64,000 nucleotides of DNA from positions 110,883 through 174,882 of the forward strand of contig JADNRY010000127.1 of the NCBI GenBank assembly GCA_015501585.1, read 5' to 3'. The notes beneath the pieces were generated by a model. The model worked only from the letters and a program-made list of their open reading frames with translations, had not been told where the DNA came from and did not search any database. Of this stretch, positions 12,022-25,688 are shown in pieces. This DNA comes from Rhodocollybia butyracea (taxonomy: Eukaryota > Basidiomycota > Agaricomycetes > Agaricales > Omphalotaceae). Each line of letters opens with the position of its first letter. The first letter of the stretch is position 1. The position numbers were made by a program, and so were the translations under genes.

Positions 12022-14987
12022 ATGCTTAGTACCGCACATATCCTGTTCGCACTCTTCGGTGGGGCATTCGCAGCTCCCCCCGTCTTCCCCGCTGTCACAG
12101 ACTTGCACATCCGCAACGTGTTTGCTGCGCCTGACGGTTTCAATCGCTCTTTCGTTACCGCTGAAGGTGTTCTGCCAGGCCCTACCATCACCGGTAACAA
12201 GGTATGCTCAAGCCCATGCACGTCTATCAGAGAATACCCTAATGCAATAAATTTTGGCAGGGCGACACTTTCCGGATTAATTTGATTAATGAACTCAATA
12301 ACGACACCATGCTGAAGAGTGTCTCTATCGTGTGTATACATTGTATTCGGTTATATTTCTTTAACGCTTCATCCGTGTAGCATTGGCACGGAATCTTCCA
12401 GGAGCATTCCAACTGGGCCGACGGGTATGTGAATTCTGATACCATGTTTCACTTTCTTACTGATGGTTTTCCGTAGACCGTATGTAATAAGCCATAGTAG
12501 TGTTATCTTTCTGCTTACATCTCGAAACCTAAAGTGCATTCATAAACCAATGCCCGATCGCAGCCAATAACTCGTTTTTGTACGAATTCACTGTTCCTGA
12601 TCAAGCTGGCACTTTCTGGGTGCGCTTTACTAGCTTCTCCTCTCCATTCTCAGATTCTGAAATTTGACGATGCTTCAGTATCATTCGCATCTAGGTAAAT
12701 CTATTCTACGCCATTTATATCTCAACTTAAGCAACTTTCTTGGTAGCTACTCAATATTGTGACCAGTTGAATGGGGCACTTGTCATTAAGGATCCGAAAG
12801 ATCCCTTAGGTCATCTCTACGATATCGATGACGGTCAGTATTGCTTTCATCTTCTAAAAAGCGGTGTTTCTCAATTTCCTTCAGGTAGCACTGTTTTGCA
12901 CGTTGCGCCATTGTATGTCTGTTCCTTGCATTTTGCACTTCGCTTTGATTAAATTCCTTTGCAGGTATCGTAAGGATTATTTCTTCCTTATATATAGTCC
13001 AGGATACTCTCTTATAAGCTTCGCTTGTAGACCAAGTTGCCCCGAGAATTGTCGCTGGTTCTGCGTGAGTGCTCATCCAAATCTGTATCTGACGATCCGC
13101 TTAACTTAATACTTGTTCCAGGGGTGTGGATGCGGGACTCATCAATGGTTTAGGTAGGACCTTCTCTTTGACCGTAAAAATACACTCAATATTTTCAAGG
13201 TCGAAACTGGGCAAACCCGACCGATAGTCCCTTGAGCGTTATCAATGTTGAAAAAGGCCTACGGTGAGGCGCAAACAATTTTATGGCTTTTTTCAGCACT
13301 GAATACCCTTGAATTCAAGTTATCGCTTCCGTTTCATACACAGCGGTTGTGATCAGCCCTTCAACCTCTCGATTGATTTCCACAACTTCCTTGTAAGCAG
13401 GATTCTTCCTGGAGTTGGACAAAGACGCTAATGGATTTTAAAGGTTATCGAAGCGGATGGAATTGAACACGAACCCGTTGTGGCAGATTCAATTCAGATC
13501 TTCGTTTCTCAACGATACTCTTTCGTCGTGAGTCCCACATTGCATTCGACATAGTCAAGACCATATTTGACGCTATTCACTATTCCAGCTTACTGCCAAC
13601 CAGTCCGTCGATAACTATTGTTCGTATATTTCCGGTTCCTTTGGTCTACCTAAACTTATCGCTCAATATGGTAGGGATTAAATCCAATGACGCTGGTAAC
13701 TCTGGAGTGCATGGATTTGACAATGGAGTCAACAGTGCTATCCTTCGGTATAAAGGTGCACCTGAAGCCGAGCCCACGAAGAACCAGACAGATATATATC
13801 AGAACATGTTGCTTGAAACCAGCCTCCATGTACGACTTAAATCTCAACATTCATAGATATTAACTGACATCAATTACAGCCCCTTACAAACCCCAAAGCA
13901 GTAAGTATTGCCGGAATTAGTAGTTTATTACCCTGAGTGACTGTCACCACTTATAGCCTGGCGCACCTACCATAGATGGCGCAGACCTCAACTTCAACTT
14001 GAATTTGCTCTGGGTAAGTAAATTCTGGAACAACTTGTTTGGCGCCTTGCCTCACATTTTTTGCAGACTATCGGGGACATGGATACCACTAACACCCTGG
14101 GAAACTTCTTCTTTATCAACGGTGTTCGATTCATCCCCCCTACTGTCCCAGTCTTGCTTCAAATTATCAGTGGCGCGCGATCAGCAAGTACGAACCCCCC
14201 TTGTCTCTAATCTTCATATATGCTCAAGCTCTCGAGTACAGGCGAACTCCTTCCCACCGGATCAGTCTACACGTTGCCTTTGAACAAGACAATTCAAATT
14301 ACTTTCAACACAACGCAAGTAGCTGCACACGGAGGACCGGTTAGTAAAATTAAAACTCTTGTGCTTTCATATGCTGATGAGAATTCTAGCATCCATTCCA
14401 TCTTCACGGAGTATGTCGTTCAATTTCTACACATTCATTTTTGTGCTCACCCTATATAGCATGCCTTTTCCGTGATTCGTTCTGCTGGAAGCGACGTATA
14501 CAACTTTGAGAACCCTATACAAAGAGATGCTGTCAGTACGGGTGGTGCGGACGACAATGTCACAATTCGGTTCTTCACTGATAACGCCGGTCCTTGTGAG
14601 TTCAGGTTATGTCCCTTATCTTGTCACCGCCAGCTGATCGATGGACTTCAAACCAGGGTTCTTGCACTGGTAAGTCAAATTACTCCTCGGCATTAAAAAC
14701 GCAAGTGAAAACTTCCCTGTAGCCACATCGACTGGCATCTGGAAGCGTGAGTTGATCAACGTCCAAGTTATTGCTACTGCTTACACTGTTATCATAGCGG
14801 TTTTGCAATTGTGTTCGCTGAGGGCCCGGCGGAGACTCCCGCCAGAAACCCCACCCCAGGTACGATCTGGTAATTCTATACGGCAGGGATACTAACATTT
14901 TGAACAGAGGATTGGGACCAACTCTGCCCCATCTACGACGCGCTGACTCCGGAACAGATCGGTGCTGTAGGAAGACCCAGCACTTAA
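12022..14987 (+). CDS. Laccase (multicopper oxidase), 26 exons
   Basis: Secreted benzenediol:oxygen oxidoreductase: oxidises phenols at the T1 copper and reduces O2 to water at the T2/T3 cluster. Exons join to 1623 nt (540 aa): 12022-12201, 12261-12329, 12381-12424, 12477-12479, 12535-12619, 12679-12694, 12747-12833, 12885-12912, 12965-12969, 13031-13064, 13122-13153, 13200-13263, 13320-13392, 13444-13527, 13589-13619, 13675-13829, 13880-13900, 13957-14013, 14067-14187, 14242-14339, 14390-14410, 14460-14595, 14657-14669, 14723-14746, 14798-14859, 14908-14987. It has a signal peptide (about 1-17) and all four copper signatures: HWHGIFQ, FWYHSHLATQYCD, HPFHLHGH, and [14 protein letters not shown]. 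The residue ten after the T1 Cys is Phe, typical of high-potential laccases. Oddities: exons of 3 and 5 nt, and VAPLYH where LADWYH is usual. Short in-frame length and intact ligands argue for a functional gene. Confidence 0.93.
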
Positions 14988-16492
14988 GGGCAGATACAAA
15001 TATTGAGGTCGTGATGTGGATCATCTTCTGTATCAGTGGCTCCTTCTCCTCCATTTATCTCCATCTTTTAATCCCTTCTTTCTCTCGTATGTTCTGTAGT
15101 AAATACCTAGGCGCGCGTAAAGATTTTTGTTCCCTACTTATAGCAAATAAATCTGAAGTTGGTGTTGTTTCAAGTTTGGTACTGCAAAGATCAGAATGTT
15201 TTCTGCTATCTTACTATTAATCCCCGCCTCTTTCAAACCTCACGCATTGAACACAGTGGAAATAGTATAAAATATATATAAAGCAGTCAAAGCTGTACAT
15301 ACGAGTCACGGTATAATCGGGCCGGGACTCAAGCGGAACCAAAATGCCATCATCCAGCCCTCCGACTGAAATGAATCCAGTTTGATGCATGAATTAGATG
15401 TAAGTCGGACTGAGATAAGCCTTTTAATTTTACCGCGCTTTGCAAAAAAGAATGGCACTCGTGTGATTTCTTTTCTAATTTTGAAAAATAATCTCAGGGT
15501 TCCTCCAAACCGACTAGAAGGGGGCCTAGCCCCGCTTGCCCTCTGCTCGTCTTTGAGCTCTCCTGTTGTTCTTTACTTCTGGTCTCATCCGATCGCTTCT
15601 GTTCCGCCTTTGCTACTTCTCTTTTTCTTCCTCGTCGTCTGCGATAGGTGGGAGGTCCCTGAAAATGTGATGGAATCGCGCGTGTTGTTGATGTATTGAA
15701 AGCGGATTGAACCTTCGAGCGATGATCCATCGTCTAGTAGTAGCCATTTCATGGTCATGCTTTTATGTCTCGAGATCTGTAATGCGCACGAGGATGCTGG
15801 TGAGTGGTTTGGGAAAGCCCATCGTCATGTCCCTGGGTTTGCGCGCGTCCTTTGTTGCCTTGTCTTTGGTGATGCGAAGGAAGGCTCGATGTCGTGGACC
15901 TGTGGTGATTTCTGAAACATGATGTCCTCTGTGCGGTCGAGTTTTCGAGCTGCTGTGGCACTTTTCGGAATTGTTTCGGAAGCTTTTTGCGAAGTACTGC
16001 AGGTATCTAGTGGCTGCTTTCTTTACCTCCTTCTATTCCTTCGTGACCTGGTACATCCTACCGTGATTTCCATCTGCACGTGCCGTCACTTTACTGCATG
16101 GTATAACCTGTGGAAATGGTCCATGAAGTACTGTGTGCGGGTCCTAAGTCGATCGACGTCAAAATCAGAAGACTGCGAAGGATGAGAAGCTTGCTGCGCC
16201 GGATCGCACCACGGGAGATACGCTGAAGTACTGGTGTTTTCTGCGTATCGTTGTATACATACCACAGACGAAGACATCTTCGAAAATTGGCAAAATAGCC
16301 TAGCTAGCAGTTTTTGCGAAAAGATTGTCTCTTCGCAAAAACTCTCACAGAAATCCTCCCACGTGACCGATATCTCATCAATCCAACTTCGTTCCGACAG
16401 TCCATCCGACTAGTCTGTTTCTAATAGTTGTAATCAATGCTAGACCTCGATAACTGAAGCGCTAAGACCTGTCTTTTGCTGAATCCACCAAG
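14988..16492. other. Intergenic, nothing recognised
   Basis: About 1.5 kb between laccase and GPI3. Open frames on both strands (15382-15699, 15494-15730, 15919-16185) overlap and carry no family motif. An AT-rich stretch (TATAAAATATATATAAAG near 15266) lies about 280 bases past the laccase stop. Confidence 0.5.
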
Positions 16493-18253
16493 ATGGAGCC
16501 TATATCGATTGCGTACGCTCAAATTTTACTCATTTTACTCTATATTCACGACCAACTTTACAGTATGATCGCAGACTTTTTCTATCCAGATGTTGGCGGC
16601 GTAGAGAATCATATTTACATGCTCTCTGCTAACCTAATCCGTCGAGGTCATAAAGTAAATCTCCTTGCTGGACATACGTGTCCTCCAATTGACTCGCCTT
16701 CTAGGTTATCGTCATCACCCACAGTCGTCCTCCAGATTGCGTCGGAATTCGATGGTTATCTCCGGCTTTAAAAGTCTACTATCTCCCGTTTGTCCCCATT
16801 GCATCTGGAGCAACACTACCCAACTTTTTCACCTTCCTTCCGTACCTTCGTACAATCCTACTACGTGAACACATCCATCTCATCCACGCGCATGCAAGTC
16901 TCTCGTCTCTGGGCCACGAAGGAATACTACATTCACATCTGATGGGTGTCCGAACAGTGTTTACGGACCACAGTTTATTTGGATTCGAGGATGCTGCAAG
17001 TATCTTGACCAACAAGTTACTAGCTGGGACACTGAGGAATGTAGATGCGGTTATTTGCGTGTCACATACCGGGTACGCGATGTTCTTGAATTTTGGGAAG
17101 CTTGCTGATATTTTTTAGACGAGAAAACACTGTGCTTCGAGGAGAACTATTTGAGCAGTCTGACGACGACCCTCACAAGTTGGTCGTAAGTTCGAACGTC
17201 TATGTCATACCAAATGCTCTCGTCGCCGAACGATTTCGCCCTGGGCCGCCCAAATCAACCGATATTAGTATGTAACAACATCACCTGTCTGCTTCATCTT
17301 CTTATGCTTTGAGTAGTCACTATCGTGGTACTTTCCCGTCTGGTCTACCGTAAAGGCATAGATCTCTTGGTTGCCACTGCCCCTCGAATATGCGCCGCGT
17401 TCCAGAATGTCAGGTTTCTTATCGGTTCGTACTCTTGTCAGATTCGAGAAACTTTCAGTACTGAGGCACCTTAGGTGGCGACGGACCCAAATTAATCGAT
17501 CTACTACAAATGCGGGAGAAACACCTCTTGCAAGACCGTATAGAGCTTCTTGGTTCTGTACCTCACAACGACGTTCGGTCGGTATGTTTGTCTATCATGA
17601 TTCCTCGAATAGCTATCTCTAATATTCAATATGAAGGTTCTCAACAGAGGTTCAATATTTGTGAACACATCTTTAACAGAATCTTTCGGAATTGCTATCC
17701 TCGAAGCGGCATGTGCGGGCTTATACGCCGTCAGCACTCGTGTAGGAGGTGTCCCAGAAATTCTACCTGAAGATATGATCAGCTTTGCGGAGCCGAACGA
17801 GGATGGTCAGTTTTCTCTTTCTGGCTGTTATACTATATGATGCTAATTCCCTGCTAGATTTATTCCGTGCGATATCTAAAGCAATTAGCATAGTCTCCGC
17901 TGGAGAACACGACCCTTTACAAGCTCACGAACGTATCAAGACATTTTACGATTGGGCACAAATAACCGAACGCACAGAACGAGTTTATGATACAGTCATA
18001 AAGTCTGAACAACGGGATCTGTGGCAGAGAATTTTACGGTGCGTATGTTGTTTCCTTTTTACCCGCTTTTCTGAGTCAATCCCGTAGTACAATGCGTCTC
18101 GGACGCTTCGCTGGACCTATCTATACTATCATTCTTATCGTCGATTGCTTGTTTTTCTTATTTCTGGAGTGGTGGATGCCTAGAGAGGATATCGATTTCG
18201 TGACCCTCATTGGGATGATAGCATTGAGTTTGTCATTGCAGGTTGGTTGTTAA
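16493..18253 (+). CDS. GPI3: GPI-anchor GlcNAc-transferase catalytic subunit (PIG-A / Gpi3)
   Basis: Transfers GlcNAc from UDP-GlcNAc to phosphatidylinositol, the first step of GPI-anchor synthesis, on the cytosolic face of the ER in the GPI-GnT complex. Nine exons give 452 aa: 16493-16512, 16564-16654, 16705-17072, 17119-17267, 17317-17424, 17475-17581, 17637-17805, 17858-18038, 18088-18253. The N-terminus reads [18 protein letters not shown], the PIG-A hallmark, once the first 51-nt intron is removed; reading through that intron instead inserts unrelated residues. GT4-fold features follow: [42 protein letters not shown], and the EX7E motif in [11 protein letters not shown] hydrophobic segment near the C-terminus ([18 protein letters not shown]) anchors it in the ER membrane. 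Length matches the family and no break is seen. Confidence 0.95.
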
Positions 18254-18959
18254 TCGGGCACGCGCATTAGAGCATCTTCAGATACCTTTTTCGATATGAT
18301 ACTCGAGTATTATGTGTATAACATGAACAGTATGGCGTAAAGCTCTGCCGCCAGATTCTTTCACCTTTAAACTTTAGACTGTAGACAGAAGTACAGAACG
18401 CCGAGGCTGTGCTATATAATCGCTTTTGGCAGTAAAGCTCCCATAAGCGTTTATCCGCTTTCACCACGTCATTTCACTCAGGCTTCCTATCTTCGACTTT
18501 GACTGAAGTAAATATCTTTTCCTTCATCTATGACTGGAAACTATATCTCAGCTCAGGATTATCATCGGTACCGGTCCATGAAGAAGATGATATCTCAACT
18601 GGTCTGTGAATGTCGCGGTGTTTGTTGACCATCGTCGTGAAACGAATTCAGGATTGTCGGCAGGTGAGTTCAATGAATTAGGCATTGGCTTTCCTCGATA
18701 CTAATGAAGTTTACCAGTTTCCTTGCGATTGGACAATTCCTACCTACCTACCTACCTACTTAATCAAGTTCTAGAGCCACGGTCCAACTATTTTTGTATC
18801 GCATCATCTTGGTCCTATGCTCAAGCTTCCTGCTTCTATGATGTGCACACAGTCTGAATCTCACGTCACGTACTCCAAGCTGAACCTCGTGGCCCGTTGT
18901 CCCCTTAAATACTGCTGAACGCCAAATCCCGATATCATACCACCCTTCTCTCTCCCAGG
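18254..18959. other. Intergenic with a short CTAC microsatellite
   Basis: No gene recognised. Five CTAC units run from 18742 to 18761. The last 200 bases are the likely promoter of ACH1; a pyrimidine-rich run (CACCCTTCTCTCTCCCAGG) ends just before its ATG. Confidence 0.6.
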
Positions 18960-21484
<2,525 letters not shown>

Positions 21485-21930
21485 TCATGAGCATTGAATA
21501 TCTGGTTTTGGAAGGGTGTACGTGCATAAGTTTCATGGTTGTTATTGTTCATTGAACGCTCTTGGATCTGTTTGTTCCAATTATTGTTGTATGTATGTCC
21601 CCTGAAGGGAATGACCGTTGAACTCGGTACTATTCGTTCGACTATCTATCATTAAGAAGCGGATTGAAACGACATGGATGCGAGAAGATAACCCTCGGGG
21701 CACTAAAGCACGGCCGAAATCATAAAATGGAGCACATGTACATTAAGGAGGAGGAAAGCGACGAGAGTCCAGTGGAGGATAGTGATGGGAGCGACTATGT
21801 TAAGGGAAGAGGGAGTACTCTATAGGGTTGAATACAGAAACATAAACATCATGAGTTGGAGTACATATGAGCGCGATAAACGTCCATGATGAATGCATAG
21901 CGATGGTTGAATCAGTGCTAACATCATAAA
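21485..21930. other. Convergent intergenic spacer between ACH1 and the OSBP gene
   Basis: The 3' ends of a plus-strand and a minus-strand gene face each other. No open frame or repeat of note was seen; it should hold both 3' UTRs. Confidence 0.6.
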
Positions 21931-23843
21931 CTATGGAACGGGAGTCTTGGCCTCAACCTCGTTCTCAACGTTATCCTTTTCACTGAGCTCCTCCTCGATG
22001 GCTTTCTGACCTTCCTCTGTGAGAGTCGGAACTCCAGAAGATATGTCTGAGTCGAAATATTGTGACACGAACCTTCATCGGAACGGGTGAGTAACTGAAT
22101 AACATGCGGAGAACAGAGGAAAACTCACGTAGTACCTTTCTTTTTCCTCTCAGCAGCATCATCCCTCTGTTTCTGCTCTATCGCCACTTTCTCCTTTGTA
22201 GCCTCCGAAAACTCCTTCCTCATCAATCGACTAGTGACACCATCCCAGAGTTTCCTGCTCTCGGTTGGTAGCTGCTTCTCCAGCGGACGAACTTGTTTCG
22301 GTACGACCCACAATGTCGAGAGGTCTATCAAGGTAGTATAGTCGCTGCTCAGTCCAGTGAGATCTACTTTGGATGCTACTCCAGAGGAGCGAGTTGAAGG
22401 TGATGGGAGAGTGACATGAGATGGATTGGGAGATGAGGCAGACGACGAGGTAGCCCCGGGGTATGATCCAGTACCGACTCGTTTCCAGCGGACGTGTCCC
22501 CTCCACGACCCATCGAAGACTGCCACTACTCGCGACGGCGGAACGTGTTTAACTTTGGTCCATTCTTCGTGTTGTGTTTCACCATCAAATACCGTGTGGA
22601 CGACTCCTTCTAATAAAAAGTGTGGTTTGCCCAGCCAGGACTGTTAAAGGTTTAGCGGAGAACAAGGTTGTGGAGGACACTCGACGTACCTCTTCCTTGA
22701 ACTCGATGACAGTGCGAAACTTGGGTCCATGACGCCGCCAGTACAGGTGATTATGATACTATCGGTTACCGTGATATAGAAGCTTCCACGCAGGATGCCA
22801 TTAACAGACGCGATCGGAGCTGTGACTTGATACTGCTCTCCCTCGCCGTGGCCTCCTGTGATTTTGACAAACATTCCCTTGTTGAAACTACCGGGCGCAA
22901 CTTTGATGCTTGTCCCAGCAACTTTGGCTGATATCTGATCAATGCCGAGTAGCTCCAAGGAGCGTGAGGGACAGGCAGCGTAATAGGCGGATACAGGGGG
23001 ATGATGTGAGATCTGCTCTGTGAGATATACGACGCGGAGTTTGTCGTCACCTCCGAGGCTGACTTGGGACATGCGAGCCGTTACGTTGTCTTCAAGTGAA
23101 GTGGCGGCGGTGGAGGCGCTTTTCGGCGTGATATTGCTCATAAAACTCTTGGAACTTCGGCCGCTCTTGATACTGGATGTATCGGAGGGATACTCGGTTG
23201 GAGGAGCCAGGCCGGTAGTCGGGGCTGTAACTTGTATCTGAGCTGTTGGAGGAGTATCGCTGTCAGGGTCGGAAGGATTTAGGATGGGAGGAATATCCCA
23301 ATGAGCACGGAAATGCTCTCCAAGCACAGAGTTGTATGGCTTGCAGACTTTGCCTCTCTGTAAACATTGTCAGTAAATAAAGTCGTAATAGATTTTGCTT
23401 TGATACTTGCGGTGTACTTGAGGTCCTTTGTAAAAGTAAACCGAATGACTGCCAGCATTCGCTCAAAGGGATCGTCAGAGTCATTGATTCTGCGAAATAG
23501 TAAGAAACAACAAAGAGAGAACAAAGAGTTTACTCACGCAGCGAAATAATCTGGACGATCCAGGAAATGAGAAAACTCGAGATTTGGTATCGGTTCCAAC
23601 AACGACGCAGGTAGCGACAGTCGCCTAGAGTTTTGTTTCAGTTTTTCCTATTTCCCAGCACCACATAGAGTCCAAAACATACATGGAAGCAATATCCTTG
23701 ACTCCCAAGCACTTCTTTACAAGCTGAACGATCATCTTGAGCTTTCCTCCTTCGCCGCTGTCTCCAGCATCGGGGATAGTTGCTGCGGGAGCGTCGTCGT
23801 CGTGCATTTCTTGGAGAGTCCCAGAGCTGTCCTCGGAAGCCAT
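21931..23843 (-). CDS. Oxysterol-binding protein (OSBP/Osh family), with an apparent frameshift
   Basis: Lipid-transfer protein with an ORD domain that exchanges sterol and phosphoinositide between membranes. Exons, read on the minus strand: 23843-23683, 23624-23538, 23489-23411, 23357-22690, 22640-22129, 22072-21931. Motifs: LPASLLEPIPNLEFSHF, DDPFERMLAVIRFT, GKVCKPYNSVLGEHFRA, the fingerprint EQISHHPPVSAYY, then WLGKPHFLLEGVVHTVFDGE, a Ser/Thr-Pro-rich loop and a basic C-terminus. A serine-rich, probably disordered insert (about residues 130-200) interrupts the ORD. The third intron starts with GC (GC-AG). Between about 22747 and 22731 the frame shifts by one base: upstream reads ITVTDSIIITCTG, downstream reads RRHGPKFRTVIEFKEE. 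The exon sum (1649 nt) is one base short of a codon multiple. It is either a real lesion, an assembly error, or a 50-nt intron (22769-22720) that restores the frame. Confidence 0.85.
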
Positions 23844-23986
23844 TATTCGGACCAAGAAGTATCAGGTAAATAAAGGAGAAACAAAGGTTGTGTGCACGGG
23901 CCAAATTTCGCTTAATTGGTTCTGGTCACGTCACGTACACAGTCTAACTTTACTTTCATCTACTTAGCAGGCGTTTTCTATCCATA

Positions 23987-25315
23987 TTATACACTATTGA
24001 CTGCCTCGTACCACTGCAATACGCTTCCTATAAGAAAAGCCCATCCACCCCAAAACGTACATAGTGAACTCTGATAGGCAGCCTTGGTACTCGTTGCACT
24101 AGCGTAACCAAGTGCACCGCAGAGCGTGAACCCGACTGCACCGATAAAATTCCAGACTGCCGGACCGTAAATTAGATTCAGACAACACAAAAAAGATAAA
24201 CAAACGTACTCGCAATTTGCCATCCAAGAGATAAGAGATTAGGTATATACCATTTCTTCTGAGTTTCGAGTATAAGTAAAGTTCTGAATGCAAAAAGTTA
24301 GTATCTTATCCAAACGGTCGCAGTACGAAGAGATCGTACGAGCTGATGATAAACCCTGTTCCACCCACAACTTGAGGCGTCCAAAAGGTACCATCCTGAA
24401 CGCCAGTTTCAGTCGAGATGGTATTTTGGATCTCAGGCAACGCAGTGAACCTACACACGTTCAAATGGTGAGATTAACCTTGGAATACCAGTTGACGTAT
24501 ACACACCCACTAATCCAGAATATCGTAGCTGCCCAGAACTGTACAAACGCCGCCAAAAATCCCAGCTCGTGCCAATACTTGGGATCAGTAGAATACCACA
24601 TCCATTTCCGCTTCCGCACAAGCTTCGTCTTTGCCTGAACCGAATTATTAGACGATCCAGGCGCATCTCTGTCAAACTCAGTGTTCCCCTGAGCCTCTGT
24701 ATCATTATCGTCTTTATAACCCAAAGCTCGACTGACTCCCCATCCAAAATTAGCAGTGTCTCCTCGGTTCCAGGCTTCCAGAACACCCAATATGGCACCG
24801 AATTCGAATATGGTGGCTCCGACCCATGCGGACCAGCCAATTCCAGATACAGAGTTGGCAAACGAAGAGTCAACGAATGGCAGGAAGCTGTAAAAGCCGT
24901 TGATAACCCAAACAACGCTTCCTAGGGTAAATGCCTGGATTACATTCAAGGTCAACTTTTGCTTATTTTAAAAGGTTATCAATTGAGAGCTTTCCTGAGC
25001 AACCCACCACGAAACATTCCAATACTCTATCCTGACCATATGTCCTAATCCCACTAAAAGACTGCTTCCATGACGGCTTTTTGTATTTGGCGTATACTTG
25101 ATATGCCGATTCTTTCGTTGATTTCTCGACGTCCAGAGAAATTCCTCGTTACTGTTTGGATCTTTTCGAGCTAATGTTGCCTGCGTTGGGTGTAAAAACG
25201 AGCTGGAAAGAGGGTTTATGTGGGAATGCGCGATGAGAGAAGGGTCTAGGACGTGATGCCAGCGAACTTCTTCAGTATTTTCGACATTCGGTGAAGAGAC
25301 AGAGGATGATTTCAT
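23987..25315 (-). CDS. Conserved fungal multi-pass membrane protein
   Basis: No function can be assigned. The frame starts at ATG 25315 and joins at least four exons, ending at TAA 23987. After a hydrophilic Ser-rich N-terminus of about 90 residues come hydrophobic segments: GSVVWVINGFYSFLPF, WSAWVGATIFEFGAILGVLE, LGFLAAFVQFWAATIFWISG, TPQVVGGTGFIISSTLLILE, AIWNFIGAVGFTLCGALGY and FWGGWAFLIGSVLQWYEAV. A charged cytosolic-type loop with an RKRKW patch lies between the second and third. The pattern resembles an uncharacterised integral membrane family found widely in fungi (recognised by eye). The junction of exon 1 to exon 2 near 25005-24920 is uncertain: two acceptors fit. It lies 143 bp upstream of the OSBP gene in the same direction. 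Confidence 0.75.
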
Positions 25316-25688
25316 GGTTTTACTAGAGCCTCACAGGAAATGGTGTCGTGGTGTCGGAAGAAAAGCAACCAAGTCTCTTATTAGATTTGTGCTCGTGAAT
25401 TATTTGGGTCATGACCAAATGGCGACAGGTTTCATGTCAGTTCACAGGAGCATGGACTTGGAGCAACAGTCAGGTGAAGTTAGGTGAAGTTAGGAGAAGT
25501 TACTCAACGTTCAGCGCTTACCAAGAGACCACCGGCGTTTAGAAATTTTCCCGCGCCGCCAAAGCGTGTTCTATCATTTTGGAAAAGACAGTGGTTCATT
25601 CAAATTAAGATCATATTCGTACTCTAGTATCAGGACTCAAAGCTTGAAGCTTCTTGGTCCTGCGCTAATAAAGCGGGGAAGTGACACA
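25316..25688. other. Intergenic
   Basis: Separates the start of the membrane protein gene from the 3' end of the first DUF6534 gene. GGTGAAGTTAG repeats twice near 25472-25493. No gene recognised. Confidence 0.5.

Noticed and set aside
16493..16771. Reading GPI3 through its first intron (start ...[18 protein letters not shown])
   Set aside because: The inserted residues do not belong to the family; splicing 16513-16563 gives the conserved [16 protein letters not shown] start.
23844..23855. Upstream start for the OSBP protein at 23855
   Set aside because: That codon is TTG; the first ATG in frame is at 23843.
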